Shown: piece by piece, positions 37,144 through 47,802 of the stretch
Position numbering within the stretch: position 1 is the first letter of the stretch
How the letters are laid out: every line of letters begins with the position of its first letter
From: Tomocerus qinae
Lineage: Eukaryota > Arthropoda > Collembola > Entomobryomorpha > Tomoceridae
Direction of reading: 5' to 3'
Assembly: GCA_020055645.1 (NCBI GenBank)
Contig: CM034546.1
Coordinates: 39,804,001 to 39,868,000 of the forward strand
DNA length: 64,000 bases
Translations under genes and position numbers: made by a program
The notes under the pieces: generated by a model
The model's database searches: none
Told to the model about the DNA's origin: nothing
Seen by the model: only the letters and a program-made list of their open reading frames with translations

Positions 37144-38567
37144 CTAGGGTAGCGACATAAGTATGCTGCACGTTTTATCTATGAGGAACATCATAAAAGT
37201 GAGAATATATTGATGGTCAAGGTATCCAAAAGGTCCCAATTCAATGTATATTGGTTGAAGTCCTCGAGCTATTCGTCTAATTACTCCACTCCTGTGACAT
37301 CTCAGCTTCTTGATAAATTCATTCGAATAGGAATGCATCAATGCTCCTTGCTGCAATAAGAGAATTTCGAAGATGAGTACAATGATGAATAAAATTGGCA
37401 TGTACAGATAAGCTGGCATTTCCATGATTCCTCTCAGTTTGATGGATCCACAAATTGAGGCGACACTAAAGCTCTGTCCGACGATAATTAGAGTTGGAAC
37501 AAGGATGACATAATGTTGATTGGCTACTTTGTTGTGTATCTTTAACTCAATGAGCATTTTAATGCTTTGATAAATGTTTTTTTGCCTGGACAGGCTTCTT
37601 GTCCAATAGTTAATAAATTTAACATAAAAACAGGCAAAAACGAGGTAAACGCTGGCCGGTCCAAAGCCAGTCAATAGAAGGTATAAAGTGATTGACCCAT
37701 TTAGCAGCTGTCGCATTATTTGTTCTAGTAATGACGACGTTTCTATTGGATTACTAGATGCTAGCACAGTTGGAATGGAGTCTTTGGCGTATGTCAGTCT
37801 GACAGCTACATATATCGATGCTAGCAATGAAAGTAATACTTCCATAGGTATGAGAAGCAAAATAAATATTTCTATTAAAGATGGGCGTTTACTTTTTCTT
37901 TGCCATACGCCACGATCCTTTTCAATTTCTAAAGAAAATCACAAAATCACAAAAAGTGTAGCGAAATGTTACTGCCAATGATATAGGTCAAAATCAAACG
38001 GTCCTACGTTTTCATAAAAATATGATAAACACTATATATATAAACTACAACTTCTGCAGATTAAAATAAACGCATTAATTTAAAATGAACTAGTTGTTTT
38101 ATCTAACAATTTAATACAACATTTGTAAACATGCAGTTCATGCCTGAAATTGGAACTGTCGATACAACGGACATTTTTAATAATTCTTTAAATGACTTAC
38201 TTGTAAATTTCTCATCCAGACGAAATACGGTATTTGCCATTGCATTTACTTTTAGTCTATTCCGGACAAGAGTAAAATTTGAGGCTACAGAGAGAAATAA
38301 AAAGGTGATGAAACAAGATAGCATCAATATGACGTCGGGGTAATTGGATAATGTTCCATCGTTGGTGTAGCACACAGCTAATGTCAATAGGTAGATCAAA
38401 ACAAAGAAATTAAACAAAGCTCCAATAGCCCATTTGACAAGTTTCCCTTTTTTTCGACTGAGTGATATAGCTTCATTGGATTTGGAATTAAATTCAAATG
38501 GAATAAATCCAAATTTTCCAAAAAAATTGAGACAATTTATTGATATGTACATATACTTTGTAATCAT
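37144..38567 (-). CDS. GR-like seven-pass chemoreceptor E
   Basis: A putative ligand-gated receptor in sensory-neuron membranes. Exon 1 is 38567-38201, intron 38200-37929 (GTAAGT, CTTTAG), exon 2 37928-37144; 1152 nt, 383 aa, ending SILMSLP. Hydrophobic segments fall near residues 46-67, 78-101, 143-166, 199-226, 262-282, 296-320 and 361-383, seven in all. The length and the block ARGLQPIYIELGPFGYLD just before the last segment fit arthropod gustatory receptors; the insect TYhhhhhQF motif is not present as such. The start MITKYMYISINCLN is shared with D and F. No break was found in frame or splice sites. AATAAA lies on the minus strand at 37110-37105. Family placement rests on architecture and remembered resemblance, so another seven-pass family cannot be excluded. 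Confidence 0.85.
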
Positions 38568-38807
38568 TTTTACGAGGTTCGTTTATTTCACTAAATTTAT
38601 TTTCGATATTTGGTAATACTGTTTAAAATTGAGGTTTACTGGTTAGAAATATTCTGAAATTAAAGTATGACAAAATAATTATAATTTTTTTGACAAAAAA
38701 GTTAGATTTGTAAAAAGCCAAATGTTATTAATATTATTTTGGTGTGTAAAGTCACAAGGAACAAGCAACAGTAAGGAGAGAAATGTCACACTGAAAAGTG
38801 ACACTGC

Positions 38808-38815
38808 CTTTTATA
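38808..38815 (-). promoter_or_regulatory. TATA box of receptor E
   Basis: TATAAAAG on the minus strand within GAGATATAAAAGGCAGTG, about 240 bp before the start codon. The downstream block GTGACATTTCTCTCCTTAC matches gene D. Confidence 0.7.
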
Positions 38816-38879
38816 TCTCAGGTCCTATGGCATTTTTTTTTAATTTTCAGAAGTACAGATATAAATATTGTTTACTATT

Positions 38880-40332
38880 TTGTTAAATATCAATAAGCTA
38901 AAATGCTTAAGTTGTTCCTCCGCAAGCATACAAATAATTTATTTGAATTTTCCAGAAACGTAGTACAGGCTCAAGTAAACCCAATAATGATATGTTGAAA
39001 TCAATTGACGTCAACGCATTGTAAAGCTTATAAATGATCGGGACTACACAAAATGGGATGACCTGGGTCCTTGTAACTGGCGTATTCCTATATAATTTTA
39101 AATCAAAGCACCCCGAGATTTCCTCTATGTAAACCTATTAAAATAATTGAAACCACTTCCGCCTTTACACGTAAAGGTGATACACAAATGTATGTAAAAA
39201 ATTACCACGAAAAGTTATGAGTCAGGCAAAATGGTTTTAGCCTTATTTTAATATGCAAATTCCTAATATACCTCTAACTATTCCTATATACCATTAGTTG
39301 CGACATTTTATTTACCAGAATGTTACTTTGAGTTTTAACTCAACAGAACCAACCAGCCGGCTAATCCGTGTCTCCTACATAAGATTGCTTTTAAACTTGG
39401 ATTAAGGGGCAATGGTTGTTTTTTCGTCAGACGCCCACATTTATATAAATTAGTTTTATAAGCATTTCATTACCGTAATGTACTTCTTAAGTAAAATACT
39501 AAGGGGTGTCATATTATACTTGGGAAGTTGCACAAGAAGACTTGATAAACCGGAAAACACAAACATACTTTTAACTATGATTGATATACTTTATTTGGTG
39601 AACGACTCTAGGAAATATTTCCTGTAGTATTTATACTTAATATTTACCATCGTTTTTGTATCCTTTGTATGCTGAAATCATCTTCTCAGACTATCGTATC
39701 TACAGATATAGCAAAACAATTTGCTCCCTACTTACAAATACCCGTTTTCTTTAAAATACAAAAATGTGGTATACCTTCCGTTCATTGGCTCAATTTATTT
39801 AGGTTTACCATTGACACTACGAAAATAATATTAATATAGATGCACTTTTTTGGAAGTACGCTATAAAACTTTTCATGGATGCTTGCAAGTTTGAATGATA
39901 GTAGAATTTTGTTCCCATTTTTAAAAACAGAAAATATCATTGGGTCTCATTAACCATAATCGACTTGAGTAATTTTCTTATCAAATAAATGGAAATACAA
40001 GTAGGTAAGGGCAAGTCTAAAATTATAGTGTAGATATTCCTGCAAATAAAGCCAGATAACGAAAGTAAACAAACGTCAAAATCGAGAAAAAATCAACAAT
40101 GAGTAAATGCAACCCCTTTTAGCCATTTTAAACTGTTTCAAAGTAGTTGTCATACAAAAATTTAAATACGAAAATAAACAATAATATGAGATGACCGGAA
40201 GCAAATGTAAGAGTATCATATAAACCAACTCTGTGACGTAATCTCAAAATGGGCAATTAAGTTACAAATCAATATATTTAAACGGTTTATATTTAATTCT
40301 ATAAATAAATATTTCAAATTAATTGGAGTTAA
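38880..40332. other. Duplicated upstream region of receptor E
   Basis: No gene. Blocks of this stretch recur in reverse orientation at 62400-63600 (for example GATTACGTCATAGAGTTGG, CGGGTATTTATTGTAAG, GTTTTCCGGTTTATCGAG), and parts recur upstream of D and F. This is a segmental duplication of the receptor 5' region. Confidence 0.75.
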
Positions 40333-40334
40333 TA

Positions 40335-41193
40335 CCGTAAATATCGATATAATTCCGCGCGGAATTATTGTTTCAAAGGAACAAAAAAAGGGTGAATAGT
40401 CGAAATAATTCCGCAGCTGCGGAATTGTTTCAATACGCGGAATTAGTTTTCATACAGTTATTCAATTTTCAATGCAAAAGTTAAAAATAAAAAAAAGTTT
40501 AATAATAAATGGATTTATATTTCATCCATTCATGTAAAGTTTCTTCCATTGCAGGATTTTTTAATTTTCGTCCTCCTCCTTTCAGTCTTTTTCTCTCACT
40601 TGCTTCTGTGCATTCAAATATCCTCCACAAAATGATATAGAAATGACATTTTCAAATATAAATTCATTATAAATTTATTATTATAAACTGTTACCATCTT
40701 CAGCTAAAGTTTCAAACTCCAGCCTTTTCCGTTTCCATTCAGTTAGAGTTTTTCGATGAACATTTTTAACTGTTTGCTGACCTTAGTCATCGAGCTTTCG
40801 TCACATAATTTAATAGCCCTGATCTTAAAAGCCAAATTTCTTGACACATAGGAAGATGGTCGTTTTGGAGTCAAAAATACTCGTTCTTCCTCCGCTTCTG
40901 CCATTTCAGAGTGAATGCAGACTGCAACTAAACTACCATATGCTGTACTCTGAGAACCTTTCACTCAAGTCAATGTTCTTAATTCCTTAGTACATAATAT
41001 GCAATTATTTATTTTATCTTATAATTAAATTTGCCTTTTACCTACACTAACATGAATACGCAGGTAAAGGTACGCGGAATTATTTCGATACGCGGAATTA
41101 TTTGCCAGAACGGCCTAAAAAGCTAAGTAAAATCGTAATAATTGCGCGTGCGTAAAATTATTTCAGTAGGCGGAACTATATCGATATTGACGG
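40335..41193. mobile_element. Tc1/mariner- or pogo-like element, TA target
   Basis: 859 bp with about 25-bp terminal inverted repeats: CCGTAAATATCGATATAATT at the left, and CCGTCAATATCGATATAGTT for the right end on the minus strand. TA flanks both sides (40333-40334, 41194-41195). Several copies of GCGGAATTATTTCGATACGC lie inside both ends. It holds a decayed helix-turn-helix reading frame and no catalytic domain, so this is a non-autonomous deletion derivative. Confidence 0.8.
40681..40964 (-). pseudogene. Helix-turn-helix remnant of a transposase
   Basis: The minus-strand frame reads MAEAEEERVFLTPKRPSSY, then LAFKIRAIKLCDESSMTKVS. A one-base shift near 40760 continues it as NVHRKTLTEWKRKRLEFE. 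This pattern (Lys-rich start, FKhxAhxhhxE, final EWKRKR helix) fits the CENP-B/Brinker-type DNA-binding helix-turn-helix found at the N-terminus of pogo-type transposases. The catalytic DDE part is absent. The first Met may not be the true start. Confidence 0.55.
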
Positions 41194-41195
41194 TA

Positions 41196-41542
41196 TACTA
41201 GTATACTAGATACGTAATACACTGTTAGCAAATGTGTTTACCCCACGTTGGTGCTACGCACAGTAAATATTAGTATTTCATTTTGTATTGTGATAGAATA
41301 CTATTTGGAAGTAAGTAACATGAAATTGAATTAATGTTTTCAAAATAATGTACCCCAAAGCAGTTTATCCTCCAGTATTAGCAAAGTGACTTTGTCGTGT
41401 AACTTCAGAAGACACCAGACAAAGACACTTTGTTAATATTGGACTTCATGTAAACTACGTAATTAACATATTAATTAGTCCCTAGGGAGGGAAGACGGGG
41501 GTAAACTTAATAATAGAACCTCAATTAGGAAAACTATAAGAT
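41196..41542. other. Intergenic repeat-derived sequence
   Basis: No gene. TAATGTACCCCAAAGCAGTT at 41350 recurs in reverse complement as part of the inverted repeat at 62026, and the neighbouring sequence is partly shared with 62150-62330. Confidence 0.6.
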
Positions 41543-41786
41543 ATATCGTCTGCTTAATATTACAACGTAACAAGCCATTTCATCATGACTGCTACAAAGT
41601 AACAAACCATTGTATCATGGCTGCGACAATTTAACAAACCAATGTATCAGGAGTTAGGTTTGTTACATTGTCGCGGTCATGATAAAATGGTTTGTTACTT
41701 TGTCTCAGCCATGATAAAATGGTTTGTTACTTTGTAGCAGTCGTGATAAAATGGCTTGTTACTAAGTAATATTAAGCAGACGATAT
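41543..41786. mobile_element. 244-bp hairpin MITE
   Basis: A near-perfect palindrome: ATATCGTCTGCTTAATATTAC at the left end is mirrored by GTAATATTAAGCAGACGATAT at the right end. The arms carry repeated units of AAAGTAACAAACCATTTTATC and TCATGGCTGCGACAAT in opposite orientation around a short loop near 41650. No coding capacity. A transcript would fold into a hairpin of about 110 bp per arm. Confidence 0.85.
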
Positions 41787-42277
41787 TATTAATACTCACA
41801 TTTTCAATAAATAGAATAAGATTTATATTTTTATAATCTTATAGCAAAAATACCGTTTGTTAATTTAACTAGGTATTGGGTAGAGACATGGGACTATAAG
41901 GACAACATTAAAACAATAAATTTAGAAAAAACTATGCATAAATGTTGGCGAGTAAAAAGTAATCTGAAAGTAAAGGTATATTTTCGTGCTATAAATTTTA
42001 TTTATAATTTAATAGGAAGTAGTTATTAATTATTACCTTGTAAAGATGAACCTTGGCCAATATAATAAAAAATTGTATTATGTTATATGACAATGTTGTA
42101 CAATTGACAAAATCCATTAGTGCATATAGATGAATATAATCAATTTTGATTGTCAAATTAATAAAATTTAATAAAAATGGTTTAAGTTGATACCAAGAAA
42201 TAAAACAAAAAAGTGAAATATTCTTATTTAATATCCCAAATTTTAGTTCTACAATTTATTTTTATATTAAATCCTAG
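41787..42277. other. Intergenic, 3' flank of receptor F
   Basis: No gene. TTTATT at 42258 gives an AATAAA for gene F on the minus strand. The stretch 42100-42250 is similar to the 3' flank of gene D (35090-35220) in reverse. Confidence 0.6.
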
Positions 42278-43871
42278 CTAGGGGAGAGCAATAAGGGTGC
42301 TACACGTTTTATCTATAAGGAACATCATGAAAGTGAGAATATATGGATGATCAAGGTATCCAAAAGGTCCTAATTCGATGTATATTGGTTGAAGTCCTCT
42401 TGCTATTCGTCTTATTTCTCCACTTTTGTGACATCTTAGCTTTCTAATAAATTCATTTGAATAGGAATGCATCAATGCTCCTTGCTGCAACAAGAGAGTT
42501 TCTATGATGAGTTTAATGATGAATAAAATTGGCATGTACAGATAAGCTGGCATTTCCATGATTCCTCTCAGTTTGATGGATCCACAAATGGAGGCGACAC
42601 CAAAGCTCTGTGCGACGATAATTAGAGTTGGGACAAGGATGACATAATGTTGATTGAGTACTTTGTTGTGTATCTTTAGCTGAATAAGCATTTTAATGCT
42701 TAGATAAATGTTTTTTTGCTTGGACAGACTTCTTGTCCAGTATTTCATGAATTGAATATAAACACAACCAAAAACGATGTAAAAGCTGACAGGTCCGAAA
42801 CCTGTCAATAGGAGATATAAAGTGATTGACCCATTTAGCAGTTGTCGCATTATTTGCTCTAGTAATGACGACGTTTCTATTGGGTTACTTGATGCTAGCA
42901 CAATTGGAATGGAGTCATTAGCGTAAGTCAGTCTAACAGATACATATATCGATGCTAGCAATGAAAGTAATACTTCTATAGGTATGATGAGCAACATAAA
43001 TATTTCTATTATCGATGGACGTTTTTTAATTTTCTTCAATACGCCAATTGCTTTTTCAATTTCTAAAGAAACAAAGAAAATATGTAGTGAATTGTTACTG
43101 CTTTTCATATCTAGGTCAAAATCAAACGGTTTTAAGTTACCATTAAAATATAATATAATTTTGAACTACAAGTTTTGTGGATTATGGCAAGGTTAGGGAT
43201 TATGGGTTTGAAGTAAGGCAGTAGTTGCACAAATAACTATCAATGTTTGGTTAGGTTAGGTGCATTGAAAGCGAATCGTGGGATACCCTGTCTATTTCAT
43301 TGTGCGAATTTTAAAATGTGCAACAACTGATTTACTTCAACAGAAATAGACGCATTAATTTAAAACGGCATGGTGCTTTTGTATGGCATTTGTAAACTCT
43401 TCCTGACTGCTGATATTTACTTCCTGAACATGGAACTTTCAATTGTCTCGATACAACGGACATTTTTAATAATTCTAAAATTACAAGTGCTTTAAATGAC
43501 TTACTTGTAAATCTCTTATCCAGACGAAATATGGTATTTGCCATTGCATTTACTTTTAGTCTACACCTGACAAGAGTAAAATTTGAGGCCACAGAGAGAA
43601 ACAGGAAGGTGATGAAACAAGTTAGCATCAATATGGCGTCAGGGTAATTCAATAATATTCCATCGTTGGTGTAGCACACAGCTAATGTCAATAGGTAGAG
43701 CAAAACAAAGAAATTAAACAAAGCTCCAATAGCCCATTTGACAAATTTCCCTTTTTTTCGACTGAGTGATATAGCTTCATTAGATTTGGAATTAAATTCG
43801 AATGGAATAAATCCAAATCTTCCAAAAAAATTGAGACAATTTATTGATACGAGCATACAATTTGTGATCAT
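42278..43871 (-). CDS. GR-like seven-pass chemoreceptor F
   Basis: Same family and architecture as E. Exon 1 is 43871-43505 (367 nt), intron 43504-43063 (GTAAGT, CTTTAG; 442 bp), exon 2 43062-42278 (785 nt); 383 aa, ending STLIALP. Starts MITNCMLVSINCLNFFGRFG. The segment after the splice, EIEKAIGVLKKIKKRPSIIE, is complete here, unlike in D. Seven hydrophobic segments and the ARGLQPIYIELGPFGYLD block are intact. What is odd is the 5' side: the family promoter block lies at 45940, beyond 1.8 kb of repeats and a palindrome, so transcription may be lost, altered or driven from a long leader. The coding sequence is probably functional; expression is uncertain. Confidence 0.82.
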
Positions 43872-43920
43872 TTTAACTGTGTCCCTTATTTTAATGAGTT
43901 TGATGGTGGATGGAGTAAGT

Positions 43921-44294
43921 AAAGTCGGTTTTCACTATGGCTCCGTTGTGTGGACTTAAGACTGCGACAATGAACTTATGGATGACTAAATGTGACGAGT
44001 AATTGTATATTTACTGCAAAAATGACCTGTAGGCAGGACAAGATACTATTTAATTAGATTTAATTTTATTGTCAGCAAACTGAATAGTAGTGAGAGTAAT
44101 AAATGGACAATTTATTAATGCTTGCTGAGCAATAGGAACAGCAATAGAATTATTGAATGTTCAACGACTATTTACCTTCTGAATTTAATTGAGAGAAGTA
44201 CAGATAGGTAGAAAATGCAACGTTAGAATTAAAGCTTGGAAAATGGTGTTAGGCAACTGGAGTTTGTAAATACGTTTACTGTCTGTCCTAACGT
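43921..44294 (+). repeat. Direct terminal repeat, left copy
   Basis: About 370 bp starting AAAGTCGGTTTTCAC and ending CTAACGT, repeated at 45141-45712. Shared blocks include ACTTAAGACTG, GAACTTATGGATGACTAAATG and GGACAAGATACTA. The layout is that of a small LTR-type element, but TG..CA ends and a clear target duplication were not found. Confidence 0.75.
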
Positions 44295-44787
44295 ACTTAT
44301 TTTTCCGGCCCCCTCGACACACCAATGTCAAAACAAAATAGCTAAATTGAATGTGAAAATGAATAGAGTACGCAGATAAATAAATGTTGATGAATGAATG
44401 AAGAAAAGGAAAGTGTCACAATAAATTATTCACTGTTATCATCGATGGGATGTGGAGATATTTTTGTGACAGGAGATATGAAGAGTTGAGTTTGGGTTTT
44501 AACAGTGACACCAAGAACCAAATTGTCAGATCCAGGATGAATTTCCACAATTTGGTTTGTGCTGTCACTGTCAAAACCCAAATGGTCTCTTCAAACGTCG
44601 TGTCACAAAAATATCTCCACTTCACATCGATGATAACAGTGAATGATTTATTGTGACACTTATTCACCCTTTTCTTCATTCATTCATCAGCATTAATTTA
44701 TCTGTACTCTATTCATTTTGACATTCAATTTAACTATTTTGTTTTGACACTAGTGTGTCAAGTGGGCCGGAATGTTAAGCACGTTAG
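44288..44787. repeat. 500-bp palindrome
   Basis: Left arm CTAACGTACTTATTTTTCCGG, right arm in reverse complement CTAACGTGCTTAACATTCCGG. Pairing continues through AACAAAATAGCTAAATTGAA, GTTATCATCGATG and ACAGTGACA to a centre near 44540. Two antiparallel ORFs (68 and 87 codons) are by-products. The arms are about 240 bp. Confidence 0.9.
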
Positions 44788-44799
44788 AACAGAGAAAAT

Positions 44800-45020
44800 A
44801 TTTAACATTCCGGCCACCTTGACACACCATTGTAAAACAAAATAGTTAAATTGAATGTCAAAATGAATAGAGTAAAAATAATTAAATGTTTAAGAAAAGG
44901 ATGAATGTTTATCACAATAAATTATTCACAGTTGTCATCGTTTGGAAGTAGAGATAATTTTGTAACAGGACGCTTGAAGTGGCCAGATTTTTTGACAGTG
45001 ACAGCAGAAACCAAATAGTG
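44800..45020 (+). repeat. Third copy of the palindrome arm
   Basis: TTTAACATTCCGGCC, CTTGACACACCATTG, AATAGTTAAATTGAATGTC and ACAGTTGTCATCG repeat the left arm in direct orientation, with more divergence than between the two palindrome arms. Confidence 0.85.
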
Positions 45021-45140
45021 GAAATTCATACTGGATCAGACGACGATCTCTGACGATGACATCCATGGCGATCAGACAACACTAAGTTCAATGACACAAT
45101 ATTTACTGATAAGTATAAGCTGGTATCCGGTTCGAACTAC

Positions 45141-45712
45141 GAAGTCCGTTTTTACAATGGCTCCCGCTGTGTGAACTTAAGACTGAGACAATGAACTTAT
45201 GGATGACTAAATGTGACAGGTAATTAAATATCTACTGCCAAAAATGACCTTACAATAATGACTATAGACAGGACAAGATACTAATTAGGTTTAGTTTTAT
45301 TGTCAGCAAAATTGAAAAGTAGTTTGAGTAATAAATAGATAAGTGCTTGCTGAACAATAGGGACAGGCAGACACATATCTAGAAATTTGTTCAAGGGGGG
45401 GCGGAAGCAAAAATTATACTAAAAATAGGACATATTCGCGCGAAGCGCGAAAATTTTTTTTCAATTATAGGCCAGTTTTGAGAAAAAAATTCTCTTTTTC
45501 TCAGATTTAGGGGGCGCTGCGCCCCCCCGCCCCCTACTAAATACGTGTTTGGGGAAGGAATAGAATGTATTGAATGATCAATGGCTACTATGCTTTTAAA
45601 TTGAATTGAGAGAAGTACAGCAAGGTAGAAAATACAACGTTAGAATTAATTAAAGCTTGGTAAATAGTGGTAGGCAGCGGAACGTTTATAAATACGTTCT
45701 CTGTTCTAACGT
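45141..45712 (+). repeat. Direct terminal repeat, right copy with insertion
   Basis: A copy of 43921-44294, interrupted at about 45380-45555 by a small palindromic insertion. It ends CTGTTCTAACGT at 45712, directly before sequence that matches the receptor 5' leader (GTCTTCGATATTTG). Confidence 0.8.
45370..45558. mobile_element. Small palindromic MITE-like insertion
   Basis: It is absent from the paired repeat at 44130. The ends show ACACATATCTAG and, inverted, ACACGTATTTAG. Inside are TTCGCGCGAAGCGCGAA and GGGGGCGCTGCGCCCCC, both strong hairpins. The exact borders are uncertain. Confidence 0.6.
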
Positions 45713-45941
45713 GACGTGGTTATCAAAGTTTGTCTTCGATATTTGTTAATGCTTTTTAGAATTGGAGATTACTAGTCAGAAATATTTTGAAACTAGTGCA
45801 TGATGATATTATTTTAATATTTTTGAAAAAAATGTTAGACTAGTATAAAGCCAAATATTAATATTATTTTGGAGTGTAATGTCACAAGGATCAAGCAATA
45901 ATAAGGAGAGAAATGTCCCAGATACCAAAAAGTGACACTGC

Positions 45942-45949
45942 CTTTTATA
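45942..45949 (-). promoter_or_regulatory. Displaced receptor promoter (TATA box)
   Basis: TATAAAAG on the minus strand in the same block as gene E (GAGATATAAAAGGCAGTGTC, then CATTTCTCTCCTTATTATTG). The leader that follows toward gene F (AATATCGAAGAC near 45745) matches the leader of E, but the repeat block 43921-45712 then separates it from the start codon at 43871. Confidence 0.65.
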
Positions 45950-47646
45950 TCTCAAGTCTTATGGCATTTTGTGCTTTTATTTTACGTTTACTAATGTTCA
46001 GAAGTATGAATATTGTTTATTATTTTGTTAAATATCAATTAGCTAAAATAATTAAGTTGTTCTGTCGCAAATATATAAAATTATTTATTTCGATTTCTTA
46101 GAAACATAGAATAGGTTCAAATAAACACAATAATAATATGGTGAAATCAATTTACTTCAACGCAATGTAGAGCTTATAAATGATAGGGACGACACAAAAT
46201 GGGATGACCTGGGTCCTTAAAACTAACAGCCATAAAACTGGCGTGTTCCTAATGTTTCTATATAATTTTAAATGAAAGCACCTCGAGATTTCCCCTATGT
46301 ACACATATTAAAATAATTGAAACTATACCTTTACCGTTACATATAAAGGGAGTCATATAAATGTATATAAAACTATTACAATGAAAAATTATGGAGCAGG
46401 CAAAATGGTTTTAGCCTTATTTAAATATCTAAATACCTACTTATTTATTATGTTAGACTTGATTACAAATTATAATATTGTCATGAGCGTAGCTAGACGA
46501 CTAATTTAAGAGAGGTTGGGAAGGTCACAAGAACACTTTTTTTAAAATAACATCCTAGAAATGCAAATACGTACGGATTTGTATTTCCGGAATGATTGAA
46601 TTGGCTGAAACCATATCGACATTACAGATGAAACCATATCGACATTACAGATATTCTCCTTTATCTTTCTTAGAATGATAGTATTGTAGCCGCATTATAC
46701 ATAACATAATGTTGATAATAATAGATTCTTGAATAAACATAGCTTACAGCAGGTTGCATAAATACTTCTAATCAACATTGAGTTAGAACCTACAATTGTT
46801 TAATACATACCTAGTACTTTTCTATTTCTATTTTGATATAGTTTACCACCACCAAGAACCAACTCTCACATTAGAGTAATCAAAAGAAAAACAGTGCTGA
46901 ATTTAAATAATCATTCCGCAGTATTAATAATAGTTATAGTAATACATATGTTTGCAGCGTCTATCGTATCGTCCTGGACACCTTACCTATAAAATACAGT
47001 ATTTTGCGAAAAAATACCTTAGAGTAATGAAATACTTGTATAAATCTTCATTATATAAAATTTAAAATCAATCTTATGTACTTGGCGGAGGCGGAACGTA
47101 GTTGAGAGCTGACAACAAATTAATGTGCTATTATTGACACGAAATAATTTACTTTCCCACAAAACTTGGCAATGAATCCTATATAGTAGTCGGATAGTAA
47201 ATAATAAGGCGTGTGTTATCTTCCCTATAATTTCTTATGTCAATTATTTTTATATGTTGATTACGGTTTATATGGTCAAAAAAATGCTTACAATTACTTA
47301 AGTGGTCTAAGAGAAAATCTAAAGACAGAAGTTTGCTAAAAAATTATATAGAAACACGACAATGTCTCGGCGACGCAGGTCAACCCATTTTGTGTCGAGT
47401 ATCAACAGAAAATTGACTTTATTTAGTTTATACCACGGAAAGTGTTTTATCTTCTTGGAAAATTGAATTAAATAATCTTGTATCTACTGAAAAACAAGTT
47501 CATTGCTTTAGCTTATTGGCATTTAACAAAAAACAATTTTCTGTGTCTGCGAAGTAGTAAGTGTAAAATACTTAAATCTATATACCTAAATAAAATAAAA
47601 TAAAGTACCTATAAATTAAATATATAAAAACAGTGTAATGCATAGG
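45950..47646. other. Upstream regions of receptors F and G
   Basis: No gene. 46090-46430 repeats the upstream region of E in the same orientation (GACCTGGGTCCTT, AATGGTTTTAGCCTTATTT). 47200-47480 resembles the upstream of D (CCCATTTTGTGTCG). The stretch between shows nothing recognisable, apart from a 22-bp direct duplication CTGAAACCATATCGACATTAC near 46610. Confidence 0.65.
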
Positions 47647-47654
47647 TATAAAAG
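47647..47654 (+). promoter_or_regulatory. TATA box of receptor G
   Basis: TATAAAAG in TAGGTATAAAAGGCCATGTC, 156 bp before the start codon. The wider promoter block differs from that of D, E and F, in keeping with the greater divergence of gene G. Confidence 0.65.
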
Positions 47655-47802
47655 GCCATGTCACCTCTAGGTATCCAGCCATTCCTGTCAACAACCCTGA
47701 ATCACATTTTACTGAATATACTGTGAGTATTGTATTGAGTTTAATAAAGAGCATTAACAAAAAAATCTTTTATTGAGAGAAATAAAAACGGAAAAGGCGA
47801 AA

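Noticed and set aside
44416..44679. Antiparallel 87- and 68-codon ORFs
   Set aside because: They are by-products of the 500-bp palindrome.
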